A stretch of DNA of 64,000 bases from Fibrobacterota bacterium (GCA_003165595.1 PLWQ01000040.1:118182-182181); one strand, 5' to 3'. Positions 37,232-46,008 are shown, counted from the first letter of the stretch. Notes: a model not told the origin generated them from the letters alone. Numbers and translations: made by a program.

Positions 37232-37543
37232 ACAGAAATCAGCGGGAAAATATACATCTTTGCGGCCTCCATCCCCAAATCCTTGTCGCAAATCGGGGCG
37301 CTGGCGCGAATGTCGAGCGTTCAGGAAATTGAATTGCCGGTAGGGTTTGACAACGGCGCTCTCTAGGTGCCCCCGAGCCGCAGTTTCATGGTTGCGGCGG
37401 CACTTCCAAGGGGGCCACCTGCAGAGGGGATGCGCCCGCCCAATAGCAAGGGCGGAAAGCGCCGGAAGACCGCGCTTTTGCGCGGGCTGAAGCGAGGGGG
37501 AGACTTCCCCCACCAAATACTCTAGATCCTATTATATATCAAA
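37232..37543. other. intergenic region upstream of tRNA-Arg
   Basis: A GTATATT motif (37249-37255, minus) is positioned as the tRNA -10, about 18 bp before its 5' end. A GGGGGAGAC/TCCCCC-type hairpin near 37494-37511 has no clear T-tract after it. No coding frame. Confidence 0.5.
37249..37255 (-). promoter_or_regulatory. putative -10 element of tRNA-Arg
   Basis: GTATATT in GATGTATATTTTCCC on the minus strand, 18 bp from the first tRNA base, the expected distance for a short leader. Confidence 0.5.
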
Positions 37544-38911
37544 CTAAAAGATATACTCCTTCACCTCTCCGATCCTCCCGCACTGGATAATCTCGATTCC
37601 CTTGTTGTTCATCGTCCAGTCGGCCTTCTTGGGAGGCCGCGGCGCAAGGCACTGGGTAAATCCCATGTGGGCGAGTTCCTTGATGCGCAGGGGCATGTTG
37701 TTGACGGGCCGGATTTCACCGCCCAGGCCGAGCTCGCCGATAAATCCCAGGTCCCTGCGCAGCGGCCGGTTGCTGAACGAGGAAATGATGGATGCGGCGA
37801 CGCCCAGGTCCACGGCGGGCTCTGCCACGGTGAGGCCGCCGGCGATATTGAAGAATATGTCGTATTCGCCGAGGGAGAACCCGCCGAAACGTTCGAGCAC
37901 GGCCAGCAGAAGGGAAAGCTTCTTGGGGTTTATTCCCGAGGCCACGCGCTGGGGCAGGCCGAAATGGGATTTGTTGACAAGTGACTGAACTTCCACCACC
38001 AGCACCCTGCTTCCTTCGAGCACGGGCACCACGGCCGTGCCCACCTGCGGGTTGGCGCGGTTGAGAAGGAAGAACTCCGACGGGTTGGAGATTTCGGCAA
38101 GCCCGCGGTCGGTCATGGACATTACCGCGATTTCGCCGCTGGGACCGTAGCGGTTCTTGACGGCGCGCACGATGCGGTACTGGTAATGGCCGTCGCCCTC
38201 GAAGTACAGGACCGTGTCGACCATGTGTTCCAGTACGCGCGGGCCGGCAATGGAGCCGTCTTTGGTGACGTGGCCGATAAGGATCACCGCCGCCTTGTGC
38301 TGCTTTGCAAATCGGAGAAGCAGGGAGGCGCTCTCGCGCACCTGCGATACGCTGCCGGGCGCGCTTTCCATGGCGTCGGAGAACATGGTCTGGATGGAGT
38401 CGATCACCACGATGTCGGGCGCGGCCTCGTCCAGTTTGTTAAGGATGGTTTCCACCGACGTTTCGGTGAGCATGAGCACGGGAGAGTCGGCAACGCCAAG
38501 CCGGCTGCCCCGGGCATAGATCTGCTCGGCCGATTCTTCGCCGGAAATGTACAGGACCTTGCTGCCGGTTTTGGCCCAGGCGCTGGCCAGCTGCAGCAGC
38601 AGCGTGGATTTGCCGATGCCGGGGTCGCCGCCCAGCAGGATAAACGCGCCCGGGATGAGTCCGCCTCCCAGCACGCGGTCTATTTCGGGGTAGGGGCTTG
38701 CGATCCGGTTCGTTTCGTTGACGGTGCAGCTGGAAAAAGGCACGATCTGCGCCGGACCTGCGGCCGCGGCCTTTGACGAGGGCGTCGCCTTGACGCCCCG
38801 CATTTCAACGATTGTGTCCCAGGCGCCGCAATTGGTGCACCTGCCAAGCCATTTGGAAAAATCCTGGCCGCAGTTGTTGCAGACGAAAACGGTGGAGGTT
38901 TTTTTGTTCAT
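37544..38911 (-). CDS. radA: DNA repair protein RadA (Sms)
   Basis: 455 residues, full length. N-terminal zinc finger ('FVCNNCGQDFSKWLGRCTNCGAW', here split) with C-x2-C and C-x2-C pairs, RecA-like ATPase with Walker A 'GGDPGIGKSTLLLQ' and Walker B 'IVVIDSIQTM', the RadA-specific 'KNRYGPSGEI', and a C-terminal Lon-protease-like domain ('GGFSLGEYDIFFNIAGG', 'DLGVAASIISS'). RadA drives branch migration during recombinational repair. Minus-strand singleton between the tRNA and the IR-bounded repeat. Confidence 0.97.
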   Translation of the reverse strand: MNKKTSTVFVCNNCGQDFSKWLGRCTNCGAWDTIVEMRGVKATPSSKAAAAGPAQIVPFSSCTVNETNRIASPYPEIDRVLGGGLIPGAFILLGGDPGIGKSTLLLQLASAWAKTGSKVLYISGEESAEQIYARGSRLGVADSPVLMLTETSVETILNKLDEAAPDIVVIDSIQTMFSDAMESAPGSVSQVRESASLLLRFAKQHKAAVILIGHVTKDGSIAGPRVLEHMVDTVLYFEGDGHYQYRIVRAVKNRYGPSGEIAVMSMTDRGLAEISNPSEFFLLNRANPQVGTAVVPVLEGSRVLVVEVQSLVNKSHFGLPQRVASGINPKKLSLLLAVLERFGGFSLGEYDIFFNIAGGLTVAEPAVDLGVAASIISSFSNRPLRRDLGFIGELGLGGEIRPVNNMPLRIKELAHMGFTQCLAPRPPKKADWTMNNKGIEIIQCGRIGEVKEYIF

Positions 38912-38931
38912 GGGTAGAAAGGGAAAGAAGA

Positions 38932-39079
38932 TTCACCGCAAAGGCGCAAAGAACGCAAAGGGAAGGGCGTTAGATTGCCCGGGAAAGATTTCCTTTGTTT
39001 GCAAAATTGACAGGGAGCATTCTCCGCCTATTTCCAATTATCAATACTCTTCTTTGCGACCTTTGCGTCTTTGCGGTGA
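38932..39079. repeat. inverted-repeat-bounded intergenic element
   Basis: TTCACCGCAAAGGCGCAAAG at the left end faces CTTTGCGTCTTTGCGGTGA at the right, with about 90 bp between. Single copies of the same CTTTGCGGTGA unit occur at 46216-46338 and 50817-50833. It fills the gap between radA and the mlaF-like gene exactly. Confidence 0.6.
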
Positions 39080-39084
39080 GGCAT

Positions 39085-40458
39085 TTACTGTTGCGACTTG
39101 GGCACTTCCGCCACTTCAACGCGGTTGCCGCCGCGCTGGCGCGCACGGCCGAGCGCCTGGCCCGCGGCCTTGCCCAGCACGTCAACCGAGGCGTTGGTCT
39201 CCCCGCACATGGTTGCGCCCGCGGACAGCACGGGATGCACTTCCTCGCCGGAAGGCGCCTTGATGACAATTTCCATGAGGCGCTTTCTGATGCGGTCTAC
39301 CGTTTTGTCAAGCAGCGCGGGATCGGTCTTCACGAGGATCAGGCCGAATTCGTCCGACGAAAACCGTCCGGCGCTGTCGGAACCGCGGATGGAAAGTCCC
39401 AGCTTCCTGCCGATTTCGCGCACCACGGTCTCGCAGAACTGCTGGCCGAACCGGTCGCCGAGTTCCTTGAGCATGTCGATGCCGAACAATGCCAGCGCCA
39501 TCGGTTCCTGTTCTGCAATTGACCGCTCGATTTCGTCCTTCATTACGGCGGCAAACTGCTGGTATCCCATGAGGCCGGTGAGCGCGTCGCGCGACGCCGC
39601 ATCGAAACTCTTGTCCCGGCGGAGCTTTCGGTCGAGGGTCACGCGCTGCTTGATCTGGCCTACGTCCACGGTGCGCAAAAGCGCCGATTCCTCTTCCGAT
39701 TCGGACCCCACGGCATAGTGGAGCTTGCGCTGGCCGCGGATAAATTGCTGGATGTAAGGGTTGCGCGACGCCCGGATTTCGGCGGGCGTGCCCGAAAAGA
39801 TGATTTTCCCTTCGTAAATCATAGCGATCTTGTCGGCGATTTTGTAGGCCGACGCGATGTCGTGGGTTACCACCACCGACGTCATCTTGAGCTTGTCGCG
39901 CAGGGAGAGGATCAGGTCGTTGATCTTGTCGGTCATGATGGGGTCGAGTGCGCTCGTGGGTTCGTCGTAGAGCATGATCTCGGGCTTCATCACCAGAGCG
40001 CGTGCCAGGCCCACGCGGCTGCGCATGCCGCCCGACAATTCGGACGGCATCTTAATGCGGAAGCTGGGCTGCAGGCCGACCATTTCGAGCGCTTCGGCCA
40101 CGATCTCGTTTATCTTGTCGTCCGAATAGGCGGTGTGCTCGCGAAGGGGAAAGGCGATGTTTTCGCCGACGTTCTTGGAGTCGAACAGGGCGGCGCCCTG
40201 GAAGAGCATGCCGAGGCGCCTGCGTACCTTTTCGAAATCGGAAGACTTCTTCGTAGGCGAGGAAATTTCCTCGCCGTCAATAAGAATGCGCCCGCCGTCG
40301 GGGATCATGAGGCCGATAATGTGCTTGAGGATAACGCTCTTGCCGCCGCCGCTCTGACCGATGATGCAGATAACCTCGCCCCTGTCAATTTCAAGGGAGA
40401 TGTCGTCGAGAACGAGCTGGTTGCCGAAGCGTTTCTTGAGGTGTTCTATTTTGAGCAT
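39085..40458 (-). CDS. MlaF-like ABC transporter ATPase fused to a degenerate GGDEF domain
   Basis: 457 residues. Residues 1-245 are an Mla/MCE-system ATPase: Walker A 'GQSGGGKS' (34-41), signature 'LSGGMRSRVG' (141-), Walker B 'IMLYDEPTSALDP' (161-), H-loop His199. A linker (245-285) leads to a GGDEF-like domain (about 286-450): 'ASRDALTGLMGYQQF' and then 'RFSSDEFGLI', i.e. SSDEF (367-371) where the active site should read GGDEF or close. MlaF proteins are usually about 250-270 residues. The protein powers lipid exchange between membranes with the MlaE-like permease encoded just upstream (36 bp). Loss of both glycines suggests sensing or a structural role rather than c-di-GMP synthesis. No MlaD gene nearby. 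Confidence 0.88.
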   Translation of the reverse strand: MLKIEHLKKRFGNQLVLDDISLEIDRGEVICIIGQSGGGKSVILKHIIGLMIPDGGRILIDGEEISSPTKKSSDFEKVRRRLGMLFQGAALFDSKNVGENIAFPLREHTAYSDDKINEIVAEALEMVGLQPSFRIKMPSELSGGMRSRVGLARALVMKPEIMLYDEPTSALDPIMTDKINDLILSLRDKLKMTSVVVTHDIASAYKIADKIAMIYEGKIIFSGTPAEIRASRNPYIQQFIRGQRKLHYAVGSESEEESALLRTVDVGQIKQRVTLDRKLRRDKSFDAASRDALTGLMGYQQFAAVMKDEIERSIAEQEPMALALFGIDMLKELGDRFGQQFCETVVREIGRKLGLSIRGSDSAGRFSSDEFGLILVKTDPALLDKTVDRIRKRLMEIVIKAPSGEEVHPVLSAGATMCGETNASVDVLGKAAGQALGRARQRGGNRVEVAEVPKSQQ

Positions 40459-40494
40459 TTCCCGAAAACCCTGTTGACTATCACAAAATAGGTT

Positions 40495-41295
40495 CTAGAA
40501 GACGAAGAACGCGATAAGGAAATCGAAAATGAGAATGAGCACGTAAGAGGTCATCACCGCTTTTGTCGTTGAATTGCCAACTCCCTCGGCGCCGCCGCGC
40601 GTTTCCAGGCCGAAGTGGCACCCGGTGAGCGCGATGATGCCACCGAACACAGAGGTCTTGAGCACGCCGATGATCAGGTCGGCCGGGTTAAACAGCATCT
40701 TGAGACCGGTGATATAGACAAACAGTGTGATCTTCACCGAGAACAGCACGGTGAGGATCGAACTGGCAAAGGCGATAGCCACGCTCCAGATTACGAGCAT
40801 GGGGATCATTGTCATGCAGGCGATCATTTTGGGAACATAGAGGTAACGCACCGGGTCGAGGTTGAGGCATGTCATTGCGTCAAGCTGTTCGCCGGTCTTC
40901 ATGGAGCCGATTTCCGCCGCGATTGCGGTTGAGATGCGGCCGGCGACAACCATGCTGGTAAACACCGGGCCTATTTCGGTGATGAGGGTTTTACACACGG
41001 CCAGGCCCAGGTATTTGAGCGGGATAAAACCGGAGAACTGGTAAACAGCTTGCGTCACGGTGGTGGCGCCGATAAAGATGGCGATCACCGAAACAAGCGG
41101 AAGCGAATCGATGCCGATGCCGTACATTTGCTCCACGGACAGCGACACATTTTTCACAACGAGGGGAACGCGGGTGATTATCTGCCACAGGAGCACCGAA
41201 ATGCGGCAAACGTGGCTCAGGAATACGCCGCCGCCGCGTGCGACGGAAATACCTTCGGCTCCCAGGCGGGAGACAAGGCGGACAAGGGGGTTCAA
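40495..41295 (-). CDS. mlaE: MlaE-family ABC transporter permease
   Basis: 266 residues, about six helices, with the family signatures 'ADLIIGVLKTSVFGGIIALTGCHFG' (given in part) and 'TAIAAEIGSMKTGEQLDAM' forming the coupling region. It is the membrane channel of an Mla-type phospholipid transporter. The TTG start overlaps the dnaB stop as TTGA, and the MlaF-like ATPase follows after 36 bp, so the two subunits are co-expressed with DNA-metabolism genes. Confidence 0.92.
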   Translation of the reverse strand: MNPLVRLVSRLGAEGISVARGGGVFLSHVCRISVLLWQIITRVPLVVKNVSLSVEQMYGIGIDSLPLVSVIAIFIGATTVTQAVYQFSGFIPLKYLGLAVCKTLITEIGPVFTSMVVAGRISTAIAAEIGSMKTGEQLDAMTCLNLDPVRYLYVPKMIACMTMIPMLVIWSVAIAFASSILTVLFSVKITLFVYITGLKMLFNPADLIIGVLKTSVFGGIIALTGCHFGLETRGGAEGVGNSTTKAVMTSYVLILIFDFLIAFFVF

Positions 41296-42662
41296 AATTC
41301 GGCGCCCTCCTCGGTGCGCTGCGCCGCGAGGTTTTCAAAACGGGCATATTGCTTCACAAAGGCTAGATTCACCGACCCTGTGGGCCCGTTGCGCTGCTTG
41401 CCGATGATGATTTCGGCGACTCCCTGCTTCGAGGGGTCGTCCTTGCTGTAAAATTCCTCCCGGAACACGAACATCACCACGTCGGCGTCCTGCTCAATGG
41501 CGCCGGATTCCCGAAGGTCCGAAAGCTGAGGCCGGTGGTCGCCGCCCCGCTGCTCCGGCGCGCGTGACAATTGCGACAAGGCAATCACCGGCACTTCGAG
41601 CTCCTTTGCGATGCCCTTGAGCGAGCGCGAAATCTGGGAGATTTCCTGTTGCCGGTTCTCCATCCGCACCGACGAATCCATGAGTTGGAGATAATCCACA
41701 ATAATGAGCGAAAGTTTGTGTTGGGCCTTGAGCCGCCGCGCCTTTGCGCGAAGCTCGAGCACGCCGATGCCGGGCGTGTCGTCGATAAACAGCGGCGCCT
41801 CGGACAGCGGACCCGCGGCAAGCGACAGTTTGGGGAATTCCCGCTGGGGAAGCTTGCCGGACCGCAAGGCGTGCATGTCGATGCGCGCCTCGCCGCAGAG
41901 CATGCGCTGGGCGAGCTGAGCCTTGGACATTTCGAGGGAGAATATGGCCGTGGCATGTTTTGCCACCACCGCCGAATGCAGCGCAATGGACAGGCAGAAC
42001 GCGGTCTTGCCCATGGACGGCCGCCCCGCCACGATGATGAGATCTCCCTTTTGCAAACCCGAGGTGAGCTCGTCGAGGTCCTTGAATCCCGTGGGCACGC
42101 CCTGCACGCCGCCCTTGGAATAGCTTGCGATGTCTTCGAAGGTGCGGGGCAACAGCTGCTGCAGCGATTCGAAGGTGTTCTTGATGCGTGCCTCGGAAAT
42201 GCCGAAAATCTTTGCTTCTGCTTTGTCAAGTATTTCCTGGGCCTCCGCCTCCGACGAAAAGCATGACGTGGCGATTTCGCCGGTTGCCGAGATCAGCTGC
42301 CGCAGGGTCGATTTTTCCAAGAGGATGCGCGCGTGATGCTCGATGTTTGCCGACGTGGCCACATTCTGCACGAGCTCCGACAGGTACGGCTCCGCGCCCG
42401 CGGATTCGAACATGCTGCGTTTCTTGAGCTCCTCGGCGAGCGTGATGATGTCCATCGGGATGCTCTTTTCGAACATCGCCATCATGCACTCGAATATCTG
42501 CCGGTTCTGCGTGGCGTAGAAGCAGTCTTCGGTGAGAATGGCCATAGCCGCCACCGCCGCGTTCTGGTCTATAAGCATGGACCCGAGCACGGTGCGCTCG
42601 ACCTCCAGCGCCTGCGGGGGAATCTTGTCTGTTGTAAAGGCCTCGTTAGTTCGTGGCGGCAT
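41292..42662 (-). CDS. dnaB: replicative DNA helicase DnaB
   Basis: 456 residues, full length, without an intein. N-terminal domain ('PPQALEVERTVLGSMLID'), then the RecA-like motor with Walker A 'AGRPSMGKTAF', H1a/Walker B 'LSLIIVDYLQLMD', 'QEISQISRSLKGIAKEL', 'LSDLRESGAIEQDADVV', and the final 'PTGSVNLAFVKQYARFENL'. It unwinds DNA at the fork. The start overlaps the end of the uracil-DNA glycosylase gene by 17 bp. Confidence 0.98.
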   Translation of the reverse strand: MPPRTNEAFTTDKIPPQALEVERTVLGSMLIDQNAAVAAMAILTEDCFYATQNRQIFECMMAMFEKSIPMDIITLAEELKKRSMFESAGAEPYLSELVQNVATSANIEHHARILLEKSTLRQLISATGEIATSCFSSEAEAQEILDKAEAKIFGISEARIKNTFESLQQLLPRTFEDIASYSKGGVQGVPTGFKDLDELTSGLQKGDLIIVAGRPSMGKTAFCLSIALHSAVVAKHATAIFSLEMSKAQLAQRMLCGEARIDMHALRSGKLPQREFPKLSLAAGPLSEAPLFIDDTPGIGVLELRAKARRLKAQHKLSLIIVDYLQLMDSSVRMENRQQEISQISRSLKGIAKELEVPVIALSQLSRAPEQRGGDHRPQLSDLRESGAIEQDADVVMFVFREEFYSKDDPSKQGVAEIIIGKQRNGPTGSVNLAFVKQYARFENLAAQRTEEGAEF

Positions 42663-43488
42663 AGGCTCCCAGTTCCGTAAGGAAGGTTCTAAGTTTCTGC
42701 ATGTCTTCCCAGGCCGGCCGCTTGTACTCGGGATTTCTCAGCATCGCCGCGGGGTGATAGGTGGCAAACGCGGGAACGCCGTTTACCGACCGGACTTCTT
42801 TCCTGAGCGACGCGATGCTGTCGGCGGTGTCCAGCAGCGCGTGCGCCGCGATCCTGCCCAGCAGCAGGAACACCCGGGGACGCATGATGTTGATCTGCGC
42901 CGTAAGGATCCGTTTGCAGGCGGCGATCTCTCCCGCCTCCGGCGTCCTGTTTGCGGGCGGCCTGCACTTGAGCACGTTGGCGATAAAGACGTCTTTCTTT
43001 CTGTCAAGACCGATCGCGCCGAGCATCGCGGTGAGGAGTTCGCCGGCCGCGCCCACAAACGGAACTCCCTGGGCGTCTTCTTCGGCGCCCGGCGCCTCGC
43101 CTACGATCATGAGCGGTGCATGCACGTTGCCGCTGCCGAACACAAAAGTTTTTCTCTGTGCCGACAGGCCGCATGCCGCGCAGTCTTTCTCCGCGCTGTA
43201 CAGCGCAACAAGGGCATTACGCATGGGATCATCCGCAACGGCCGGTCGTTTTTCCGGCGCGGCCATGAGTCGGGACACGGGCAACAGTCTGGGTTTTTCA
43301 CCGGCCTTGGCCGCGGGCGGCAGCGTCTTTGGCGTTCTAACGGCCGGGGTTGGGGTGCGCTCCGGCCGCTTCGCCGGCAGCATGCACGCTGCCGCGGCTC
43401 GGGAGCCGGGCAAAAGTATGATGTCGGGCATGCCCAGTTCGATTTGCTGGCACAAGAAGGCCCGGGCAAGCGCACCGCGGTCATTCAT
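42646..43488 (-). CDS. uracil-DNA glycosylase, family 4 (Fe-S)
   Basis: 280 residues from the ATG at 43488, which overlaps the coaBC stop. 'DCAACGL' supplies the first two iron-sulfur cysteines, 'NVLKCRPPANRTP' the third and 'EIAACKRIL' the fourth; 'IVGEAPGAEEDAQGVPFVG' is the catalytic motif A and 'YHPAAMLRNP' motif B. It removes uracil from DNA after cytosine deamination. The N-terminal 100 residues are basic and Pro/Ala-rich, as in longer members related to the phage SPO1 polymerase domain. The frame opens further upstream but without support. Confidence 0.93.
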   Translation of the reverse strand: MNDRGALARAFLCQQIELGMPDIILLPGSRAAAACMLPAKRPERTPTPAVRTPKTLPPAAKAGEKPRLLPVSRLMAAPEKRPAVADDPMRNALVALYSAEKDCAACGLSAQRKTFVFGSGNVHAPLMIVGEAPGAEEDAQGVPFVGAAGELLTAMLGAIGLDRKKDVFIANVLKCRPPANRTPEAGEIAACKRILTAQINIMRPRVFLLLGRIAAHALLDTADSIASLRKEVRSVNGVPAFATYHPAAMLRNPEYKRPAWEDMQKLRTFLTELGAYAATN

Positions 43489-44671
43489 GCGAATGCTCCG
43501 GGATCCGAGCGATGCGCCTAACGATGACCTCGGCGAGCTTTCTCTTATCCGAAGTGGCAATATGTTCGGCGGGTTTGTCTTTGCAAATAATTGTGGCCGC
43601 CGTTGCATCGGTTTCCATGGCGGATTCCACGGCGTTGGCAATCATCATGTCGCAGTTCTTCTTTTTCATCTTTGCTGCGGCAGCAGCCTCGCTTGCCCCG
43701 GAATCGAGCGAGAAACCCACGAGCACCTGGCGGGTTTTTGCGCGACCAAGGCCTTCGAGGACGTCCGGGTTGGCGACCAGGTCAAGGCTCCACGCTGAAG
43801 AATCGGAACGATGCTTTTTTCCTTCCAAAACGGCTGCGGGGCGGAAGTCGCTCACCGCCGCCGCCATAATGCAGATGTCGCACGCAGCAAACTCTTTGTC
43901 AAGCGCGGCTTTCATGTCCGCCGCGCTGCGCACGGGAATCACGCGGCAGCCCCCCGGCAGCGGAAACGCGGCCGGGCCCGACACCACGCACACGTCTGCG
44001 CCCGCCAGCAGTGCCGCGCGGGCAAGCATGGCGCCCATTTTCCCTGACGACCGGTTCGAAATCACGCGCACCGCGTCGATCGCCTCCACCGTGGGGCCCG
44101 ACGAGATGAGCACTTTCTTGCCTGCCAGAACGCGCGGAGCAAGCGCGGCGAGCGCGTACTCGGCAATTGTTTCCACGGGAAGCAGGCGCCCGGGCCCAAG
44201 GTCGCCGCAGGCAAGTTCGCCTTCGTCAACAGGCAGCACGATCGCGCCGCGCGACGCGAGCACGCCGATATTCGCCTGCACGCCGGCACCGTTCCACATT
44301 GCGGTGTTCATGGCCGGGGCTATAACGATGCGGTGTTCAAAGGAGAGTGCGAGTGTGGTAAGGAGGTTGTCGGCGATGCCGTGCGCCAGCTTTGCTATGG
44401 TGTTTGCGGTTGCAGGGCACACCAGCAGCAGCTGCCCCCATTTGGCAAGCTCAATGTGCGCCATGTCAAACGAGGCGGGGAGAGCGTCGGTGTATACCGG
44501 ATTGCACGAAACAACACGCAGGGTTTCTTCGCCCACCAGGGAGCGGGCGCTGGGGGTGAGTACCGCTTTGACCGCGACGCCGCTTTTGCCGAGAAGCCGG
44601 ATCAGTTGCGGTGCCTTGTAGGCCGCTATCCCGCCCGTTATGCCGAGCACGACGCGTTGAACGGTATCCAT
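43481..44671 (-). CDS. coaBC: bifunctional phosphopantothenoylcysteine decarboxylase / phosphopantothenate-cysteine ligase
   Basis: 396 residues. CoaC half (about 1-180): 'LGITGGIAAYKAPQLIR' FMN binding, the active-site His in 'MAHIELAKWGQ', 'CPATANTIAKLAHGIADNLL', 'APAMNTAMW', and the substrate-clamp Cys in 'GELACGDLGPGRL'. CoaB half (about 180-396): 'VLISSGPTVEAIDAVRVISNRSSGKMG' (shown in part), 'AAVSDFRP', 'KMKKKNCDMMIAN'. It makes 4'-phosphopantetheine for coenzyme A. GGGGTG fits the ATG at 44671; two further in-frame starts lie just upstream. Followed tightly by the udg-dnaB run. Confidence 0.96.
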   Translation of the reverse strand: MDTVQRVVLGITGGIAAYKAPQLIRLLGKSGVAVKAVLTPSARSLVGEETLRVVSCNPVYTDALPASFDMAHIELAKWGQLLLVCPATANTIAKLAHGIADNLLTTLALSFEHRIVIAPAMNTAMWNGAGVQANIGVLASRGAIVLPVDEGELACGDLGPGRLLPVETIAEYALAALAPRVLAGKKVLISSGPTVEAIDAVRVISNRSSGKMGAMLARAALLAGADVCVVSGPAAFPLPGGCRVIPVRSAADMKAALDKEFAACDICIMAAAVSDFRPAAVLEGKKHRSDSSAWSLDLVANPDVLEGLGRAKTRQVLVGFSLDSGASEAAAAAKMKKKNCDMMIANAVESAMETDATAATIICKDKPAEHIATSDKRKLAEVIVRRIARIPEHSHE

Positions 44672-44715
44672 CGACATCACCCCGCGGCTTTGCGCAGAAA
44701 AACAACGGCCGGCTG

Positions 44716-44922
44716 TTACCCCTGGTTCTCGGCTTCTTCATTCTCCACGACACGGCCTTCAAACAGGCGCTTGAGCGCCGACGTGGTGGGTTTGTCTTCC
44801 GCCTTGATGATGCCCAGCCGCACCTGATCGTTGATGAATCGGGCTTCCTGCGCGGCCATCACAACGGCCTTGTATCGGTTGATCCCCCGTTTTTCCAGGT
44901 CGTCAAGCTGCAGTTCGAGCAT
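44716..44922 (-). CDS. rpoZ: RNA polymerase omega subunit
   Basis: 68 residues. 'NRYKAVVMAAQEARFIND' carries the conserved omega core (basic RY, then AA.EAR), and the rest 'TTSALKRLFEGRV' matches the usual A-L-x-x-L helix. AAGGAGG before the ATG. Omega sits on the beta' subunit and aids assembly. Position between yicC and coaBC is the common bacterial order (yicC-gmk-rpoZ-coaBC), but gmk is missing here. Confidence 0.88.
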   Translation of the reverse strand: MLELQLDDLEKRGINRYKAVVMAAQEARFINDQVRLGIIKAEDKPTTSALKRLFEGRVVENEEAENQG

Positions 44923-44958
44923 GAATCCTCCTTGCGCGGCAGGGCCGCGGCAATAGTG

Positions 44959-45834
44959 TTACTCTATGTTCTGTATTTGTTCCCGAATTTTTTCGACGTT
45001 TTCCTTGAGTGAGATAGACAAATGTGAAATCTCCGTGTCGTTTGCCTTTGATCCGATGGTGTTGGCCTCCCGGTTCATTTCCTGCAGCAGGAAATTCATC
45101 CGTTTCCCGATGGGCTCCTGGCTCTCAAAATCTTTTACAAACGCGCTGATGTGCGCCCGGAGCCTGGTGCATTCCTCGGAGATGTCCATTTTGTCGGCCA
45201 TTATCGCCACTTCCTGGGCGAGCCGGGAGGGGTCCGGCGGGTTCTTGAGCAGCTTGTCTATGCGGGCCGCCAGGTCCTTCGAATATTCTTCCACGCGCCG
45301 CGGCGCCCGCGCCTCCACGTCCTTCAGAAGCCGGGAAATCGCGTCGAGCATCTTCTTGAGATCGCGAACAATGTGTTCTCCCTCGGCAACCCGGGACTGC
45401 TGGAAATTGTCGAGCGCCTTGGCAAGAACAGGGGAGAAGTGCTTCCACGCGGTCTTCTCGTCGCCCTGCGCCGACCCGGGCTTGATAAAATCGCTAAAAT
45501 GCAAGAGGTCCGAAAGTGCTATGTCGCCGGCAAGTTTGTGCTTCTTCCTGATCTCGCGGAAAATGGCAAGGTAATTGTCCACGACGTCCTGGTCCCAGGT
45601 GAGTCGTCCGCCGACCTCTTCCTTGTCGCAGCCGATGTACGCCGACACGCTGCCGCGCGGTATTGCCTCGGAAATGGCAGACTTGATCTTCTGTTCGAGC
45701 CCGGCCAGCGACTTTGGCAGCCGCAGTTGCACATCGAGAAAGCGGTTGTTTACCGCGCGGATTTCCACGCGATACGCTCCCGAGGGCGTGCGGGCTTCGG
45801 CAAGTCCAAATCCTGTCATGCTTTTTATGGGCAT
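44959..45834 (-). CDS. yicC: YicC family endoribonuclease
   Basis: 291 residues from the ATG at 45834. The N terminus 'IKSMTGFGLAEA' is the family signature; 'EIRAVNNRFLDVQLRLP' and the C-terminal 'FLLQEMNREANTIGSKAND' complete the two conserved blocks (YicC_N and DUF1732). Members cut RNA. A GTATATT motif about 81 bp upstream (45915-45921) probably starts the yicC-rpoZ-coaBC-udg-dnaB-mla run. Confidence 0.95.
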   Translation of the reverse strand: MPIKSMTGFGLAEARTPSGAYRVEIRAVNNRFLDVQLRLPKSLAGLEQKIKSAISEAIPRGSVSAYIGCDKEEVGGRLTWDQDVVDNYLAIFREIRKKHKLAGDIALSDLLHFSDFIKPGSAQGDEKTAWKHFSPVLAKALDNFQQSRVAEGEHIVRDLKKMLDAISRLLKDVEARAPRRVEEYSKDLAARIDKLLKNPPDPSRLAQEVAIMADKMDISEECTRLRAHISAFVKDFESQEPIGKRMNFLLQEMNREANTIGSKANDTEISHLSISLKENVEKIREQIQNIE

Positions 45835-45914
45835 ACCCTTCCCTTGCCGCCGAGAGGCGGACAAAAATGAGGCCGGCTGAGCTTTCTTAGTCGTTCTTGA
45901 GGAAAAACTTATTA

Positions 45915-45921
45915 AATATAC
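45915..45921 (-). promoter_or_regulatory. putative -10 element of the yicC operon
   Basis: GTATATT on the minus strand in CATGTATATTTAAT, 81 bp before the yicC ATG and the only clear promoter-like site ahead of this gene run. Confidence 0.4.
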
Positions 45922-46008
45922 ATGAAACCCGCAATTCAATGGCGAGGAATTGGGCGCCCCGCCGCTTTGCGGCGGCGGCCCTCCTTACACGCTCGGCCAG
46001 TGGCCTCG

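Noticed and set aside
36941..37516. 191-codon minus-strand frame
   Set aside because: It runs through the tRNA-Arg gene and its terminator.
42532..44621. Long plus-strand frames over udg and coaBC (329, 345 and 369 codons)
   Set aside because: Shadows of the minus-strand genes, which have full catalytic motifs.
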